A stretch of 61,325 nt of DNA from the NCBI GenBank assembly GCA_015499985.1, contig JAAAUF010000106.1, forward strand, positions 3,371-64,695, in the 5' to 3' direction. This document shows, piece after piece, positions 25,113 to 37,267 of this stretch. Position 1 is the stretch's first letter; each line of letters opens with the position of its first letter. Source of the DNA: Haplosporangium gracile. Lineage: Eukaryota > Mortierellomycota > Mortierellomycetes > Mortierellales > Mortierellaceae. Both the position numbers and the translations under genes were made by a program. The notes beneath the pieces were generated by a model that was not told the origin of the DNA, made no database searches, and saw only the letters and a list, made by a program, of their open reading frames with translations.

Positions 25113-25239
25113 GTCCGGGTACATTGAGGTGAATCAAATAAAGCAAATGTAGTCAAGTCAGTTTCATTATGAATGGTTATGGAAAGATGATTTTTGTCAT
25201 CAATTCATTCGCGGCGCAGGTCACCGCTTTCTTCATCGA

Positions 25240-25500
25240 AGTATTTTTATTCCTGTCAGCAAATCAACGTTCATTGCCTAGAGACGCTGAACTTTGACGA
25301 GGAGCCAGATATCCTGCAGTTCCTGGTTGAGCACGCGCGTGAGGATTCTAAATACCTGGCCATGCTTCGCGATTATGTCTATGTGGACATAGAGAAGGTC
25401 AGCGCCCCCCGGAGGCTGTGCGTAACGCAAGGAGGATATTGGAGTTGGTCCAGTTCCACTCGTAGTATGAGTACTTTGAACGGCGGTGGGCGATAAAAGT
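25240..25500 (+). pseudogene. Coding-like fragment of unknown origin
   Basis: After an acceptor-like cctag at about 25281 a good frame reads NFDEEPDILQFLVEHARED and YLAMLRDYVYVDIEKV. It then continues one frame away as PEAVRNARRILELVQFHS before a stop. It could be the displaced 3' end of the preceding unidentified gene or an independent fragment. No motif is recognised. Confidence 0.3.
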
Positions 25501-26716
25501 AAGAAACAACAAGAGAAGAAATAAGAAATAGGGCTTGTGTTTGCGTAGCGAGGAAAAGTGTTTATGTATCTGAGGCCATATCACAGATTTTAATTTTTTT
25601 TAGAGTTGACTGTGCCATGGGCAAGAAGGCATAAGGGCAATTGTGTGTGTGATATGCTTACAGGTGTACCTCTCTCTGTTCTCCAACTGATATCGGATCA
25701 TTGTTTAACTGATCAATTGGACTGAGACGAACGATCGTCGTGGGTGGTGAGAGAAATGTTGGTGACATATCACCAACGGCAGATGCCAGTGTCCCTCACG
25801 GGGCTCGTTATCCTTCTTCCCTTGCTCCTCCAACTTCCCTTGTTCCCCTTCCTGCCCCCTCTCCCCCTTCCTCCGTTTCCTCCGTTGGCTATCTCGATTT
25901 TTGATTTTTACGGTCCAATTGCCTCGGCCCCCTTTTCTCTGCTTCTGTTTTGTTAGACTGTCCCCTTTCTGTGTGTGTGTGTTTTCTCTGTGTCCTTTTC
26001 TCTCCCCTTTCCCCTTTCTGATGTCGTCGACCGTCCCGCTTGCACGCCCTAGAACTACCCTGACCTTGTCCACAAAACAGCAAGGACCAAAGGCTCTGGG
26101 TCGCATGATTTTCTCACACAAACACACAGACGCACACACACACACCCTGCTCGTGAAGGAAAATTCATCATCCACTTCTTTCTCTCCTTCTCGATCTGGT
26201 CCATACACGCACACTGAATCTCCTTCTTGATCAATAAAATCAACATACTCTCATCACCAACATACCTTTTTTTTTATACATACAACGCATACCCCCACTT
26301 GTTCAATTTAACAGCACACCTTTTTGTCTGCTATTGGTAATTTACACTGTTGTTGATCCAGTCATCAGTAGCAAGGAGCAACAAGTCAGGCTGATGATCT
26401 GACCCTCTTGTAGTCCGTTGTTGACTGTTCGCGTGAGTGTTATTTTCACCCTCCACTAACGCGTACGTCCTATCTTATTTATCACCACCGTGCAAACACC
26501 TGCCCAAAACAGACAAAACAGACACAAAAACGACCGTTCGGACCAACAACGTAGGGACGAATCGTATTTTCAACACAAATCTCCGCGAGGCGACGACGCG
26601 AGACAACGAAAAAAAAAAACTGTGAGCAAGAGCCAGCCTCGCGCCCGCCTGATCAGAGAGCCACCTTACTCACCCCCGGTCAAAGGGTGCAAAGGAAAAA
26701 AAAAATAAGCAAGGAT
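25501..26716. other. Upstream region of the reader/methyltransferase gene
   Basis: Pyrimidine-rich on the + strand at 25790-26040, then AC-rich. No supported coding sequence. A GTG-initiated extension of the next gene's frame into this region (26687) was not used, because two ATG codons follow at 26717 and 26720. Confidence 0.4.
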
Positions 26717-29700
26717 ATGATGGCGGACGTTCAACCTAACGATAGCGAAGCAGCACAGCACCATGATACCTTAGCAGCAACTACAACTGCCGCGACAGCA
26801 ACACCTACAGCAACAGCAATAGCACTAACAGCAACAGCAACAGCACCAACACCAACACCTACCGCTTCAACAACGATCACGGCTACGTCTGCTGTCGTAA
26901 AACGGGGCAGAGGAAGACCTAGAAAGTCAGAGGCAGGCACCGGCGCTCTCAACACTTTTTGTGCGCTGGATGAAATCACAGGTCACCCAGGCATCCTGCT
27001 AGGACGACCAGGAGCAGCTACAGGAATTTCATCAACTTCGCCTCTTTCAGGACCTAACTTGTCTCAGCAAAGACCAGTAGCACATCTGGACTCGACCAAC
27101 TCGACTAACATTCAGTGTGAGTCATGCATGACATACGGCGCCCGACTTTACAAGTTTGGCAAGCTAAGGGTCTGCAAGGAGTGTGAGGACCTGATGCGGA
27201 CCATGACGGGCAGTTCACGACGGCAAACTGTCGCCCCGCCTGCTCTTCCTCCTCCTTCGAGTTCAAGTTCTTCGGTTTCCACTGCCTCGACCAAGCAAAG
27301 ACACAACGTCTCCATTGCCCCCGTACAGAAACCTCAGGTCTTCCCCGCTGGTAATAATTACATTTCTACATGGTTGCTGAATGATTGATATGTCTGTTTT
27401 CTCATTTTTGGTATATTGCATACCAGTGGCCTAGTTGATTTACCAATTGATGTATGTTATTCAGTCTCTAGCACGACAACCAAGCATGGCCATGTGCAGT
27501 TCAGCACTATTTCTCACTTTGCCTCTGTTCCTCATTCGACTTTTAATCCTTCGATTACGACGATATCTCCATCATCACTGGTTCTGGTTCCGGTATCTAA
27601 GTCTATACCGGTCATCTTAACCAAACGCGGAGAGATTGCCAAGAAGCGGGGTCGCAAACCCAAACCAAGGGACGAGTCTGCCCATCCCGTACCTAGTGTC
27701 ACGCAAGGTACGTTGTTCAGCTTATAACGGCAATATGAACAGGCTCTCATCCTCTGCAAACCTTGAAGTCGAACCCGCATTCATTTTCATGAATATGAAT
27801 ATAGACACACAACGCCCACAACAGCTGACAACAGACCCTACGCCGGAACAAGCGGCGAGCAAGAAGCGAAGCAGGAACCCAATGGCACTCTACCCGTACA
27901 ACATTCTCCCCGTCACCGACCCTGCGTCCGTAGTCGTCTTCAAATCCAAATCTGCGACCTATGTCGAAACCTCTGTTACCGCAACCCCAACAGCCTCTTT
28001 TACCTTGCCTTCACCTACCGACCCTTCTGGTTCCTCATTCTCCCATGAGGACAGTTTCAATTTTCAGACGACGGGCGCATTTCTTACTCGTACGGCGTCC
28101 AAACTTCTCGGCGGCCAGGAAGTGATAGGGGTGGATTCAAATATCCATGGCTATGCACATGGTCGACTCGTCAAGGTCCAAAATATCGACAAGACCTGGC
28201 ATTTCGGAGCGATGGTGGGGTTGGATCGCGGGAAGATTAAGGTTCATTTTGATGGCTGGGGACCGGAGTGGGATGAGTGGATCACGTCGGATAGTAGACG
28301 GCTCAAGGTCTTGGATGCGGACGAAATTACTCTACGGAACTCTTTGCTCTTGCCACCCACACAACTCGCCTCGCAGGTCCCGACTGCCGTTGCTTCTGAG
28401 GACCTGCGTTTTCAGCAACTACCTATGGACGACAAACCGACTTTGCAATCTGCTCCTGCCTTACACAAGGTTTCCCGTCCTCCGACTGTTGCGCTGACTA
28501 TGAAGCCACCAAAGGTCCTGAAACCGATCTCTGTCAAGCGCAAGCTGGCGCCCTCAATGGACGATGTTGTCGCAGCGCTTATGGTAGTCGACCCGGACCT
28601 CCCGAGACCTTACGGCAAGATGTTCAAGAAAGCAAAGACCTCCGAGACGTTGGATCTACTCGGCGAGTCTCTACCAATGCCGATGCCACTGATTGCAGCA
28701 AGGCCAAAGAAGCCCAAGTTGGACAAGGTGACCTCGACGATAACAGTCACAACTGAGAGCAGCGCCTCTTCGACGGCGATCATCCCAATTGCGACTACAA
28801 CAACAGGAACAGCAGTAACGTCAATCAAGCCCGCCAATACCATGTTCATTGACTTGATGTCGTCTGAATCATCGACGAACTTGGCACCAAACAATCATAC
28901 CCCAGTACTTTCCTTTACAAACATGAAGACTACCAAACCCAAGGCTGCGTTGACCAAGGACGTTTCCAAGCCGCCCAAGCTGATAGCCATAGCTCCGAAA
29001 GGATCCATCACAAGAGAGCCATCATCAACAACAGCAGAGACGACAACTCCGGTTACTGATAAACCGATCAAGTTGTCACTTGCTGACGCTCGGATACTAT
29101 TGCTCGGAATCGAGGTTGGAACCAAAGTGCAAGCACAGGACAAACACGGACAATGGCGTCCATCGACCATTGTGCAAATCAAGGCTCGAAGGGTTCTTGT
29201 CAAGTACGACGAATGCCCTAGCTTGGCTAACGAGTGGTTCATTGTCAATAGCAACCGGCTCATTCTTCCTGATCGACCTCTGATGGGGCCTCTGCACGAA
29301 GATAGCCAGATCCGCGCTACTCCAAAGGCGCCCCCGACGATTGATTTGAAACGACGAGATTCCGCCTGGTCTCCGCCGATCGATGTGGAGGCTCATACCC
29401 CCAACAGCTGCCCGGCGACCACCAGCCGCTCTATGTCCTCGTCAAGCTCCTTAAGCACTGCTCAGTCGTCCTTGTTATCTTCGCCAAACACGCTCGAACT
29501 CTTTTCCACGAGCAGTGATGACTTATCGGAGCCCGGATCTGCAGTGTCATTACCTGGTGACCTTACGGATAAGGAGCCTGCCAAGGATGATGAGCCCCCA
29601 TCACCGCCAGTCCCACGGCCTCCTCACACCCTTGGAAACCCGATTCTTCTGGATCTTCCTCCGTATGAGATTGTGACATACGAGTTTGAGGATCAGGAGA

Positions 29701-32700
29701 AGGAACTTCTGAGGATCATTCATCAAGTTTTGAACACGGGTCTGATCAAAAACACTGTTGTCAAATATTCTCCAGAAGAGTACATCCCAGCTGTGCGCGT
29801 CGTCAAGAAGAAGAAGAGGGTCGTAGAGGGAGCTGGTGGCGAGGGTGCTGTTGAAGGGGAAGAAGGGGGAGACGAGGTTGACGGCGATGATGAGGTCGAG
29901 GTTGAAAAGAAGGTTTCCAAGAGAACCAACGACAAGACCAGGGAGCGATTTGAGGCGCTTATGGAGGCAAGACTGGAGAGGCGGAATCACCGTCCATCGA
30001 TATTCTCGCCAAGGAAAACGCTTAGCGTTATTAGGAAGAAGGACCCGGACGTGTTACAGAGGATTCGTAACGAGGCGACAAGAAACATGTGCAACATTCC
30101 TGTCCTGCGGTACGTTCGGCAAGTCATCTACAAGGAGTCCGATCGATTGGAGGCTTTGAACAGCAGCTTTGAGCGTCAAAAGCAAAAGTTTGCTAGGGCG
30201 ATGTCGAATCGAGCGAGTGTCAGTAATAGGATGAAAATCAAGCGGACTTCGGGGCCACTGTCGAGGAGGATTTTTGGACTGTCGAATCCGAATCTTACAG
30301 GAATTACATTCAACGAGGCCGGATACATCGAGTCGACAAACATTCCCAAACCCGTCATTGCTCCTTCGCCCGAGGCGCTCAAGAAGTTGAAGAAGATGCA
30401 GAAGAAGAGGGAGAGGCTGATGAAGAAGAAGGCGATGGAAAACCCCAACCAAGATCTGGTGCAAGACGACACAGTCGACGATACATTCCAGAACCTCCGC
30501 AGTCTGACGCGCGACAACAAGAACCGGAAACGGCCACTGAAGGAGGACCATATCACCTTCCTGAGACGGACGATGGTTGCAGGAACGCGAATCCGGTCCA
30601 GGGATCGACAGATGGAATGGCTAACGGCCGTCATTCGGGATGTGAAGAACAGCCGCGTCCTTGTCCACTATGAAGGGTTTGGAGAGTTTTTTAACGAGTG
30701 GATCGACATCAACAGTGAGCGCCTCAAGTTTGATCCGACAATGGAGCAGTACCCAGTCCCACTCGAGGGAGTACCTGCGCCAAAGGTCGACACTGCGGCT
30801 GTGGTAGCACCTAGCGCTCAAGTTGAGACATCGATCTCGGCAGTGGTCTCCGCAGTGACTAATGAAGTTGCGGCCGAGAGTGAGGTGGCTGAGTCCAACT
30901 TTGAGGCCATCTCTGATAACGTTCAGCATGAGGAAGGTGGAAAGGAGGTCCACTGCGTCCAATGTCAAGTCAAAATCAGTCAGTTCCGGTACGTTGGGTC
31001 AATGTTTAGCTGTTCCTTGCTTTGTTGTATGTAGTGTCTACGACTGAGCTCTGACTAAGTTGATTTATCTGCACTTTTAGCATCTACTGTATGTACTGTG
31101 AGGTCGAGTCCAAAGTGGAAGGGTCTGAAGGGAAACCGTTCAACATCTGCCTTTGGTGTTTCTCAAACGCCTACCCAGAGCACCACGACCACCCGCGCTC
31201 CTCGTTCGCAACCAAAGTTATCGTTGGACCTCGTGGCGTGCGCCCCGTCAAGGGCGGCATCATCACGCGTTTCGAGAAAGACCTTATGGATATGGAGTAC
31301 AAAGAAACCGAGCGTCCCGAGAACGCTCTCGTGCCCGACCTACACTTCCAAGCAATGATGGGACTCGAAAGCGATCAAGGGTTCTTGTACTTGGACCAGT
31401 GGAAAGACAGGAAGATCTGCGCGTTCTGTAATGACGATGGGACCACCAAGGACTATTTTATCGGACCGCATCCGTTCTTATTGGCGTCGACGAATCGGTA
31501 CGGCGATACCAAGAAGCGGAATTTTTGGGCGCATGATGCCTGTGCACGGCATTCTCCAGAGGTTATTCAGGCCAAAGATGGGAGCTGGTATAACGTTTCT
31601 ATGGCCATGCGGCGTGGTCGTACTGTGGTATGTCCCTGAAAATGATCTTTTTTTTTTTGCTGGCCAGATTAATTTACTCGCTGGTCATTAACTCACGCAT
31701 TTATCACTATTCATTCAAATTCTTCGTGATAACTTAGAAATGCACTGGATGCAGAGAGAAGGGAGCGACGATCGGGTGTTTCGACCCAAAGTGTGGGCGC
31801 AGTTTCCACGTGCCTTGCACCGGCAAGCCCATGTCACACTTTGAGGATGGTGTTATCTTTTGGTGTCCACAACACGAGCGCGCTCTCATGCAAAGAGGTA
31901 CAATTATTTGAGTGTTCTGTTTCCCTTGATGTACTGGACACCTTTGCTTGTTACGTGTGCTAACATGACAATTGTTGAATTCAACGAAGATGCCTATGAC
32001 GATACTTTCAGCTGCGACCGTTGCTCCAAGGTTCTGGGAGTTAACCCTTGGCACACTTGCAGCAAGTGCAGTGAAGACTACTTCCACACCTTCGATCTTT
32101 GTCGCGAGGTAAGAACTCTTCACCACAGCATACATGTCTAGTGCTTTGAGGATGTGGTACTCCTGAGCAATATTTTAATTGTTTTTTCTTCTCTGCTTGT
32201 TTGTAATTAGTGCTTCTCGAAGGACGACATCAATCATGAGCACGAAAAGGACGAATTCAGTGTGACTTGTGAGTACAACGCCTGAGCCCTTTACATGTTG
32301 CTACTTATTTCTACTGGAATTATGGTGCACCTTACTAATATTACATGTGTTTCACCTTTAATAGCGTTGGAACTCATGTACAAGGAGCAATTGGAAAAGG
32401 AGGCTGCGGCTGCACAGGCGATCGAGGCGGAGGAGTATGCGCCAGTGAAGAAAAAAGCGCCCACCTACAAGGCCAAGATGCGAGGCCTGTCGCGGCTTGT
32501 TTGTTCATACTGCTGGTCTGGGACATCCGCCAAATGGCGTAAAGGTAACCACTGCAAAGAGAATAGCCGCGTTTATTTTCGGGGAAGTTGGCATTGTAGG
32601 TTGAGCCTAACGCCTGATTATTACCTTGGTTCACGTGGAATAGGATACAACGGTGTACTCATGTGCGAGGATTGCTTCCTGGCAGGACCAGTCAACGATA

Positions 32701-35575
32701 TCCCAATGCAACCACCCATGGACATGGAAACCTTCTCTGATGGTGTTGGATCCGTTCCACTTTCGTCAGTTTCCTTGTTGGCGGCTCAGGAAGAGTACAG
32801 TCGGGGTGTGGGGACATACGCGACCTCGGCTGAGGATTATTCTCATAGTCCTTATTTGACGCGTACCGCGGTCTCTGCTGTTCGGTTTGATCATTCGTCA
32901 TCCCAAGCGGTGTATCTGGACTCTTATGGCCCTGCTGAGAACCAACTGTTTTCGCTGCCGATTGATACAACTTATTATGATATTCCTGGACGCGCACCAA
33001 GGTGTAAGTTACGATTGGAGCGTGGTTACAGTTTTCTATGCGCTTTAATCTGTTGCTGATGTGTTAACGCCGAGATTTTTTTGTTTTTTAAATTAGGGGC
33101 CACGCATTCCGGAACAGATTATCACGGTACTTGGCTCCCACAGACCGTGCGAAGGTAAACCTTATCTCTGCTTCGTTGTTTTGTTCTAGTTTATGTTTTT
33201 TCATGTGAATTTAGCGACAACATACTCATGAATTGCACCTTTCACAATCCTAGAGCTGTGACCAAGTTCACGAACCCGAACGACAAGATCCTCTCCAACT
33301 TTCTGGGTCGTGGCACCGATGCCATCGAGTGCTTCCTTCTTGGTCGATGGTAAGAGCAGTCGCTATTTTTTTAATTTCTTTAACCAACTCAGCCGTGACT
33401 TTTGCGAGCGGTAATACTTACAACGTATCTCGTTGTTTTCTGGTCATTTTAGCTGCACTGCTGTAGATATCAATCCTGTAAGTTACCCCAAGCCTTTCTG
33501 ATCCTTCAAGTTGACGACTACTTTCTCCCTTCCTTTCATTTTAAAGCTAACCATTACTACACACAATTATTGTACTAGGCGGCAGTAACACTCTCGATCA
33601 GGAACTGCTCGTTCGCCATCCCTCAGGACGGATCCATCAAAGCAGAACATCGCCCAACAATCCTCCAGGGTGACTCTCGAAGGCTCACAGGACCCCTCTT
33701 CGAAAACGAGAGTTTTGATCACGTTCTCTCTCACCCACCCTACAAGGACTGCGTCGCCTACTCGACCCACATCGACGGCGACCTCTCGCGGTTCGGAAAC
33801 GCGCTCGAGTTCCAACGAGAGATGCGGTCCGTCGTTCGGGAGTCGTATCGGCTCCTCAAGATGGGTCGTAGATGTACGCTGGGAATCGGCGATAACCGTG
33901 AACATTGCTTTTATATACCGGTGTCTTTCCAGTTGATCCGACAGTATATTAATGAAGGGTTCGAGTTGGAGGAGTTGATTGTGAAGCGGCAACGGTATTG
34001 TGCGATGTTTGGCTTGGGGACTTATTTATGTGTGCAGTTTGACTTCTTGTGTTTTACACATGAGTTTATTGCGACATTGCGGAAGGTCCCCAAGGAGGAG
34101 ATTGATACCATGATCCTCGAACCAGGTACGTTTTTTTTGGCATGCTGACGAAAGTTTTATTGTGCGAGATTATGTCCCATTTGCAAGTTCCATACATCGC
34201 GCTGGCAGTTTTTTGACACGTGTGTCATTGTTTGCGGGATATAGACTACGCGGTGCTGGATGATGTTGGGATCACGAGTACAGTGAGGGCAATCCCGAGC
34301 TGCCCTGTCGAGCGCAAAAGCGTGGTCATGGGGTCTGTGTGGACGTTCAAGCCTACCGAGGAGTACGACTTTCCTACGCTCTGTGTCTCCCGCATGGTAA
34401 GGACCTACAGTTCAAATGTTGATTACTTGAAAAATGATGTTGTTTATATATTGAGGAAACAATGCTAAGCTCGTTATTTTCTTTGGTGCTCGCATAGGTG
34501 GAGAGGTTCGGCAGAAACGACGCCAACTGGGAAGAATACAAGCTAAGCTTCAAGATAGACAATCCGGATGAGCCAGCATCTGAGAAGTGGGCTGAACATG
34601 CGGTGGAGATCTTGCCGCCCGAGGAAGACGATCTTGTGTCATATGAGCGTGATCGCCTTCAGCAGATCCAGGAAAACAACCGCATGCTTCTTGCCCTCGT
34701 AAGTGTCTAACATGTGTATCATTGACAAGGACTGGATTGCATTGTTTGTTTTCTCTGATGCTCACAATTATTCTCTTTATGAACTGTAGGGTCTGATCAC
34801 GGATCTGAGTGAAACGTCCGACGACTTGGGCCACCAGACCAAAATCTCAAAAGATGCACCCTGCTACCCACCCCCCGCACAAACAACTCTCCGTCTTGTC
34901 GCCCATATTCCATGCACCGTTCTCAAACCCCACCAGATCACTGCGTACCGAACGACGATTATGCATTTGGCTAAGGAGGCCCTTAACCGGCTCCCCGTCA
35001 GTGGAATCTTTATTGTGGGCGCGCAGGATATTCGAACGGAGAGTGGGAAATTGATACCGTTGGGGATGTTGGTCATGGAGGATGTCATCCGGGCTGTTGG
35101 GGAGGATTGTCTCAAGTTAAAGGAGTTGAGTAAGTTTCTTGTTGCTCTTGATAAATGTTCGTGTTGACTTTGTCAGAATTGATATAATTAGGAAAAGGCG
35201 TCCGAGGCTGATCTAACCAATTTTTTCACTTCGACAACAATAGTTGAGGCAGTGCCAGATGGCTACCAGAAGGACAGGCGCAAGATCACGAACTGGGGCG
35301 AGTTTAAAGAAGAACCCCGGTCACCTGGCGATGGAATCCCGACTCACCATCTTCCTATCGTCCACGTAAGGCGCAACGTCACTTTTTGTACTTATATGAG
35401 CATCACTCTATCGTCCAAATTACAAACATGGGCAGCTGTAACTGATAGCTCCATTTTCTTTCTGCTGAAATGATGTTAGGCATGCTATTTGGTGTTCACC
35501 AAGGTCAAGGAAAGAGTTGTGCCCGTCCAGGAAACATCTATTGATGAAGACATTGAGGCAGTACCAGCAAACTAA
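26717..35575 (+). CDS. Multidomain chromatin-reader / N6_N4-type DNA methyltransferase fusion
   Basis: 18 exons: 26717-27350, 27465-27707, 27805-30988, 31081-31627, 31738-31897, 31990-32108, 32211-32268, 32365-32544, 32644-33003, 33097-33154, 33254-33349, 33453-33477, 33579-34125, 34245-34396, 34498-34698, 34790-35129, 35244-35365, 35480-35575; 7122 nt, 2373 aa. Domains in order: AT-hook (KRGRGRPRK, about 61); CX2CX15CX2C finger (about 133-155); second AT-hook-like KKRGRKPKPR (about 271); Tudor-knot-like modules at about 405-465, 724-782 and 1215-1271, each ending EW followed by I or F and an S-R-L; ZZ-like finger (about 1339-1390); extended PHD (about 1463-1585); second ZZ finger (about 1592-1645); GATA finger CX2CX17CX2C with TSAKWRKG (about 1694-1720). 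A methyltransferase domain fills about 1830-2373: SAM motif I NFLGRGTD, acidic VDINP, catalytic-loop SHPPY (about 1939-1943), then GDLSRF, LGIGDNREH and HEFIATLRK. Order and wording resemble prokaryotic and phage DNA methylases. DNA methylation guided by chromatin is inferred; base specificity is unknown. Confidence 0.88.
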
Positions 35576-36051
35576 TGGGCGACCCCATGTCTTGGCTGCG
35601 TTTTCTTTTTTCGGGTGACACTGTTCTGTATTTGTCTTTCAGTTCTAGACCATTATGTAAATGTCAAAATAAAATTTAGAAGTGGATACATTATCGCTGT
35701 GCTGACATGGGTTAGAAGTATCAGTGACAGTGTGCTAGCCTGACTCTTTTTTCGCTCTGTTGTGTGGTCCAATGTATTGAAATCCAGTTGATCGCATTAC
35801 TCGCTCTTTTGTGCCACCAAAATTGAATCGTCTGAGAGCAGTCTTCTCACTTTTTGTTGTTGCCTGGCCTTTGCCTTTCGCTCAGCACCGTCATCATCCC
35901 TTACACATTTACTTCTTGTGCTTTATACCCGTACTGATATGTTTGATCCTACTTTGTTAGTTTCTCTTTTTTGTTTATTCATCACCACACATCCTCATCC
36001 GGTTACTTGGCCAGATCCATGTCACACTCGCATGAAAAAAGGAGTTGCACC
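35576..36051. other. Intergenic region before the assembly gap
   Basis: Downstream of the methyltransferase gene. It holds a candidate poly(A) signal (aataaa, about 35670) and then low-complexity pyrimidine-rich sequence. No gene is seen. Confidence 0.35.
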
Positions 36052-36263
36052 TTTGAGGAATCTTTCTATATCTCTTCTCATCTCCCTCATCTATCCGCTT
36101 CCCCCCACNNNNNNNNNNNNNNNNNNNNNNNNNNNNNNNNNNNNNNNNNNNNNNNNNNNNNNNNNNNNNNNNNNNNNNNNNNNNNNNNNNNNNNNNNNNN
36201 NNNNNNTTTGAGGAATCTTTCTATATCTCTTCTCATCTCCCTCATCTATCCGCTTCCCCCCAC
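36052..36263. repeat. 98-N assembly gap flanked by identical 57-bp direct repeats
   Basis: Ns fill 36109-36206. The 57 bp left of the gap (36052-36108) are repeated exactly on the right (36207-36263). This is typical of a scaffolding join in which the two contig ends overlap, so the true gap may be zero or negative. A real tandem repeat cannot be excluded. Confidence 0.95.
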
Positions 36264-37267
36264 TTGCCTTTTTTTTTTTTCTCCTTCCACATTTCCATTC
36301 ATTTTTTAACGTCCAATGCCGATACGTTTGCTATCTTCTTTCCCTATTTTGAATCTTGCCTATGAGACATATCTAGAAATCTCTCCTCTCGCTCCAAAAA
36401 TCGGTTCCCCCGAGCATACACTAGATTACCTGTACTATGAGCGACGGTGCTGTTCATGAACCCTTCGTCGATGCCGTTGTGGACTATGTTGAGCACTTTA
36501 CAGTGCTACAGTTTATCCTTTTCTCCGGTCCACCACAAACTGAGGATGATTCGTGTTGCACTATTGAACCGCTTGAGGACGTCCCGTCTTCAAGGCCTTC
36601 CCATGCCTACGTTATGCGAGCTCCGCATGGTCATTTGCGATGTATACAGACTAGCACGTTCTATCCGGATCGTTCGGTCGTGGGGACTTCTGCTACATAT
36701 ATACTTGACAGTCTGTAGCAAGCACTTGCTTCTTTGACCTCTACTCTTCTCGTCCATGTTTCTCTGAGGGAGTATGCCACGACAAGATGTTTGTTCAATT
36801 TGTGGCGTAAATTATTGTTCATTTATCCACATTTCGCGTTTGAGTCAGGACTTGCACTAAGTAACACTTTGTCCATACAGATGCAATAGATCATCATTTA
36901 ACAACTATTTCGTGCCATTGACAGCAAGATCACAATCCATCTTGCGTGTTTCGTTGCTTTTTTTTGCGCTTACTTCTTTTTTCATTGCGAGCTAAAAAGG
37001 GGAACCGAAGGTCTGATTGGGGCCAATTTCGATTTTTTTAATTACATGCACATGTACTCATAATTCATTTCTTTAATTGCATATCTCTCTATCGCTTCTC
37101 CCTGCTCTACTCTGAAGCCCCACGTCAATTTTGATTGATTTACACTGCATAGCGCACTTTCAAAAAGAATGGCCAAAAAAAAAATTGAGCAATTTTTTTT
37201 TCTTTCCATTCTATTCCCACGCACCCACACTCTTTCACCCTTCTCCCCTTTCCATTCTTACTCTCTC
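36264..37267. other. Intergenic; short ORF of doubtful status
   Basis: A 93-codon open frame at 36437-36718 starts MSDGAVHEPFVDAVVDYVEH but resembles nothing I know, and the overlapping frame is equally open. The rest is AT-rich with no supported gene. Confidence 0.25.

Noticed and set aside
26687..26716. Upstream extension of the methyltransferase gene from a GTG codon
   Set aside because: GTG is not a normal nuclear start in fungi. Two in-frame ATGs follow at 26717 and 26720, and the added residues are only Lys-rich read-through.
27708..27804. Reading the large exon 3 frame back to 27636 as coding (MPRSGVANPNQ...)
   Set aside because: It is a shadow frame of exon 2. The AAG|gtacgt donor at 27707 and the atag acceptor at 27804 join the two true frames in phase.
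36437..36718. 93-codon ORF on the + strand
   Set aside because: No recognisable motif, and a second overlapping frame is just as open. It was kept only as a note in the intergenic entry.
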